Source: an uncultured Eubacteriales bacterium (lineage in GTDB: Bacteria > Bacillota > Clostridia > Christensenellales > CAG-917). From it: DNA of 5,580 nt. Positions within the stretch are counted from its first letter, which is position 1. The number at the start of each line of letters is the position of its first letter. Positions 3,869-5,580 of this stretch are shown here, piece after piece. Under the pieces are notes generated by a model that was not told the DNA's origin, made no database searches, and saw nothing but the letters and a program-made list of their open reading frames with translations. The DNA lies in assembly GCA_900551145.1 (NCBI GenBank), contig URUQ01000087.1, forward strand, positions 1-5,580. The letters are read 5' to 3'. A program made the translations under genes and the position numbers.

Positions 3869-5485
3869 ATGGCAAAACAATTCAAGTATGGCGATGACGC
3901 AAGAAAGGCTTTGGAAGCAGGCGTCGACGCGTTGGCAAATACCGTTAAAATCACACTCGGACCGAAGGGCAGAAACGTCGTTCTCGATAGACCCTACGGT
4001 GCACCGCTCGTAACCAATGACGGCGTTACGATAGCAAAAGACGTGGTTCTTTCCGACCCGTTTGAAAATATGGGCGCACAAATCATTCGCGAAGTCGCAA
4101 CCAAGACCAACGACGTTGCGGGTGACGGCACGACTACGGCGTCCGTTCTTGCACAAGCAATCGTCAAAGAGGGCTTGAAGAACGTCGCGGCGGGCGCAAA
4201 CCCGATGGTGCTCAAACGCGGTATTATGTACGCAACCGACGTAGCCGTCGAGGAACTTAAAAAGATAAGCAAAGACGTCGAAGACAAGACCGCAATCGAA
4301 CAAGTCGCATCAATCTCCGCGGGAGACGAAAAAATCGGTCAACTCATCTCCGACGCTATGGAAAAGGTTGGCAAAGACGGCGTAATCACAATCGAGGAAG
4401 GCAAGGCAATGACCACCGAACTCAACGTTGTTGAAGGTATGCAATTTGACAGAGGTTACGTATCTCCGTATCTTGTCACCAACACCGACAAGATGTACGC
4501 AGAACTCGACAACCCCGTTATCCTCATCACGGATAAGAAGATCAGCAATATTCAAGAGTTGTTGCCACTCCTCGAACAAGTGCTCAAAAACGGATTGAAA
4601 CTCCTCATCATCTCCGACGATATCGAGGGTGAGGCTCTTACGACCATCATCGTCAACAAGCTCAAAGGCGTGTTCAACGTCGTGGCGGTCAAAGCGCCGG
4701 GATTCGGTGACAGAAGAAAAGCGTATCTCGAAGATATAGCAATCCTCACTGGCGGTACGTATATTTCCTCCGACCTCGGTTACGAACTCAAAGACGTCAC
4801 GCTCGATATGCTCGGCAGGGCAAAATCCGTGCGCGTGGATAAGGACAACACCACTATCGTCGGCGGATACGGCGCACAAGAAGATATCTCGGCAAGAGTC
4901 GCATCAATCCGTGCTCAAATTGCGGAATCTACGTCCGAATACGACAAAGAAAAACTTCAAGAGCGTGTTGCAAAACTCGCCGGCGGTGTTGCGGTTATCG
5001 GTGTAGGCGCGGCAACCGAAGTCGAAATGAAAGAGAAGAAACTCCGCATCGAAGACGCACTCAACGCAACTCGCGCGGCAGTCGAAGAGGGCATCGTCGC
5101 AGGCGGCGGAACGGCACTTCTTTCCATCATTCCGCAAGTTAAGAAAGCGTGTGCAAAACTCGAAGGCGACGAGGCAACGGGCGCAAAGATTGTTCTTCGC
5201 GCACTCGAATCACCTGTTCGTCAAATCGCTGCAAACGCAGGTATCGACGGCGGTATCGTGGCAAACACCATCATGTCCTCCAAGAAGGCAAATTACGGCT
5301 ACGACGCACAAAGAGAAGTCTACTGCGATATGGTCAAAGCGGGTATTCTCGACCCGACCAAAGTCACGCGTAGCGCACTCCAAAACGCCGCTTCCGTGGC
5401 AAGCACTTTGCTTACGACGGAGAGCCTTGTGACGGACATAAAGGAGGCAGCGCCCGCCGCTGCACCTGCTCCCGAAATGTATTAA
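3869..5485 (+). CDS. groL: Chaperonin GroEL (Hsp60)
   Basis: A 538-residue ATP-dependent chaperonin that forms the double-ring folding chamber with GroES. All key elements are present: ITLGPKGRNVVLD (28-40) and Asp51 in TNDGVTIAKD (49-58) for nucleotide binding, the phosphate loop GDGTTTA (86-92), and the catalytic aspartate Asp396 in RIEDALNATRA (393-403). The PROSITE chaperonin signature reads AAVEEGIVAGGG (403-414). The apical domain, about 190-375, includes VEGMQFDRGYVSPY (188-201) and ELLPLLEQVLKNGLKLLIISDDIEGEAL (230-257). The C-terminal DPTKVTRSALQNAASVASTLLTTE (495-518) is canonical. The tail is Ala/Pro-rich (EAAPAAAPAPEMY) with no Gly-Gly-Met repeat, so it is short compared with E. 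coli. The ORF is intact, second in the operon, and followed by a terminator-like palindrome. Confidence 0.99.
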   Translation: MAKQFKYGDDARKALEAGVDALANTVKITLGPKGRNVVLDRPYGAPLVTNDGVTIAKDVVLSDPFENMGAQIIREVATKTNDVAGDGTTTASVLAQAIVKEGLKNVAAGANPMVLKRGIMYATDVAVEELKKISKDVEDKTAIEQVASISAGDEKIGQLISDAMEKVGKDGVITIEEGKAMTTELNVVEGMQFDRGYVSPYLVTNTDKMYAELDNPVILITDKKISNIQELLPLLEQVLKNGLKLLIISDDIEGEALTTIIVNKLKGVFNVVAVKAPGFGDRRKAYLEDIAILTGGTYISSDLGYELKDVTLDMLGRAKSVRVDKDNTTIVGGYGAQEDISARVASIRAQIAESTSEYDKEKLQERVAKLAGGVAVIGVGAATEVEMKEKKLRIEDALNATRAAVEEGIVAGGGTALLSIIPQVKKACAKLEGDEATGAKIVLRALESPVRQIAANAGIDGGIVANTIMSSKKANYGYDAQREVYCDMVKAGILDPTKVTRSALQNAASVASTLLTTESLVTDIKEAAPAAAPAPEMY

Positions 5486-5515
5486 AAATCGCACTAAACG
5501 GCGAATAGCTTTGTC

Positions 5516-5579
5516 AAAGCCCCTTGCCCGTCAACTCATTTACGATTAGTAAATTAGGGTTGCCGTGCAAGGGGCTTTT
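5516..5579 (+). terminator. Long branched terminator after groEL
   Basis: AAAGCCCCTTGC (5516-5527) pairs perfectly over 12 bases with GCAAGGGGCTTT (5567-5578), and TTTT runs to 5579. Inside lie further nested arms: CAAC (5532-5535) with GTTG (5559-5562), and ATTTAC (5538-5543) with GTAAAT (5549-5554) around a GATTA loop. It begins 30 bases after the groEL stop. The T-tract is cut by the window edge, so its full length cannot be judged. Confidence 0.8.
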
Positions 5580-5580
5580 C

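Noticed and set aside
4310..4879. A 189-codon minus-strand frame inside groEL, and similar frames at 3827-4303 and 5210-5494
   Set aside because: They are opposite a fully conserved groEL (or groES-groEL) reading frame, have no start signals, and give low-complexity or unfamiliar protein sequence.
1..5580. Mobile element, CRISPR array, tRNA, toxin-antitoxin or defence system
   Set aside because: No transposase, integrase, spaced direct-repeat array, cloverleaf or defence-family protein is seen. All six genes fit recognised housekeeping or widespread families.

Overview
The window looks like a piece of chromosome from an AT-leaning Gram-positive (Bacillota) bacterium, probably an uncultured member of the Clostridia. 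The evidence is a CIRCE-type heat-shock operator in front of groES-groEL, strong AGGAGG-like ribosome binding sites before all six genes, AT-rich intergenic DNA with sigma-A-like promoters, and a ComEB-type dCMP deaminase. UGA acts as a normal stop at the end of the first gene. No mobile element, CRISPR array, tRNA, rRNA or prophage signature is visible.

Layout: (1) 84-1253, minus strand, a PUA-plus-Rossmann rRNA methyltransferase of the RlmI/COG1092 family. (2) 1254-1504, a divergent intergenic region with back-to-back promoters; it also carries a run of A-tracts spaced close to the DNA helical repeat. (3) 1505-2125, plus strand, a cytidylate-kinase-like P-loop protein of unknown substrate. 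(4) 2126-2345, a convergent intergenic region with a bidirectional intrinsic terminator and a second adjoining hairpin. (5) 2346-2849, minus strand, a six-helix DUF308/HdeD-like membrane protein. (6) 2916-3365, minus strand, a deoxycytidylate deaminase. (7) 3366-3572, a divergent control region with the groESL promoter, the CIRCE operator and an unexplained 10-9-10 inverted repeat. (8) 3573-5485, the groES-groEL chaperonin operon on the plus strand. (9) A long, branched terminator-like palindrome at the right edge. No gene-free stretch exceeds about 250 bases.

The genes are mostly housekeeping: ribosome modification, nucleotide metabolism and protein folding. Only groES-groEL is clearly an operon. 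The two minus-strand genes at 2346-3365 may be partly co-transcribed, because only a weak terminator and no convincing promoter lie between them. I see no new multi-gene system. The less ordinary signals are non-coding: the 29-bp inverted repeat between the dCMP deaminase and groESL promoters, the phased A-tracts and mutually exclusive hairpins upstream of the kinase, the recurring AAAAACG word in several intergenic regions, and the compound terminator after groEL.
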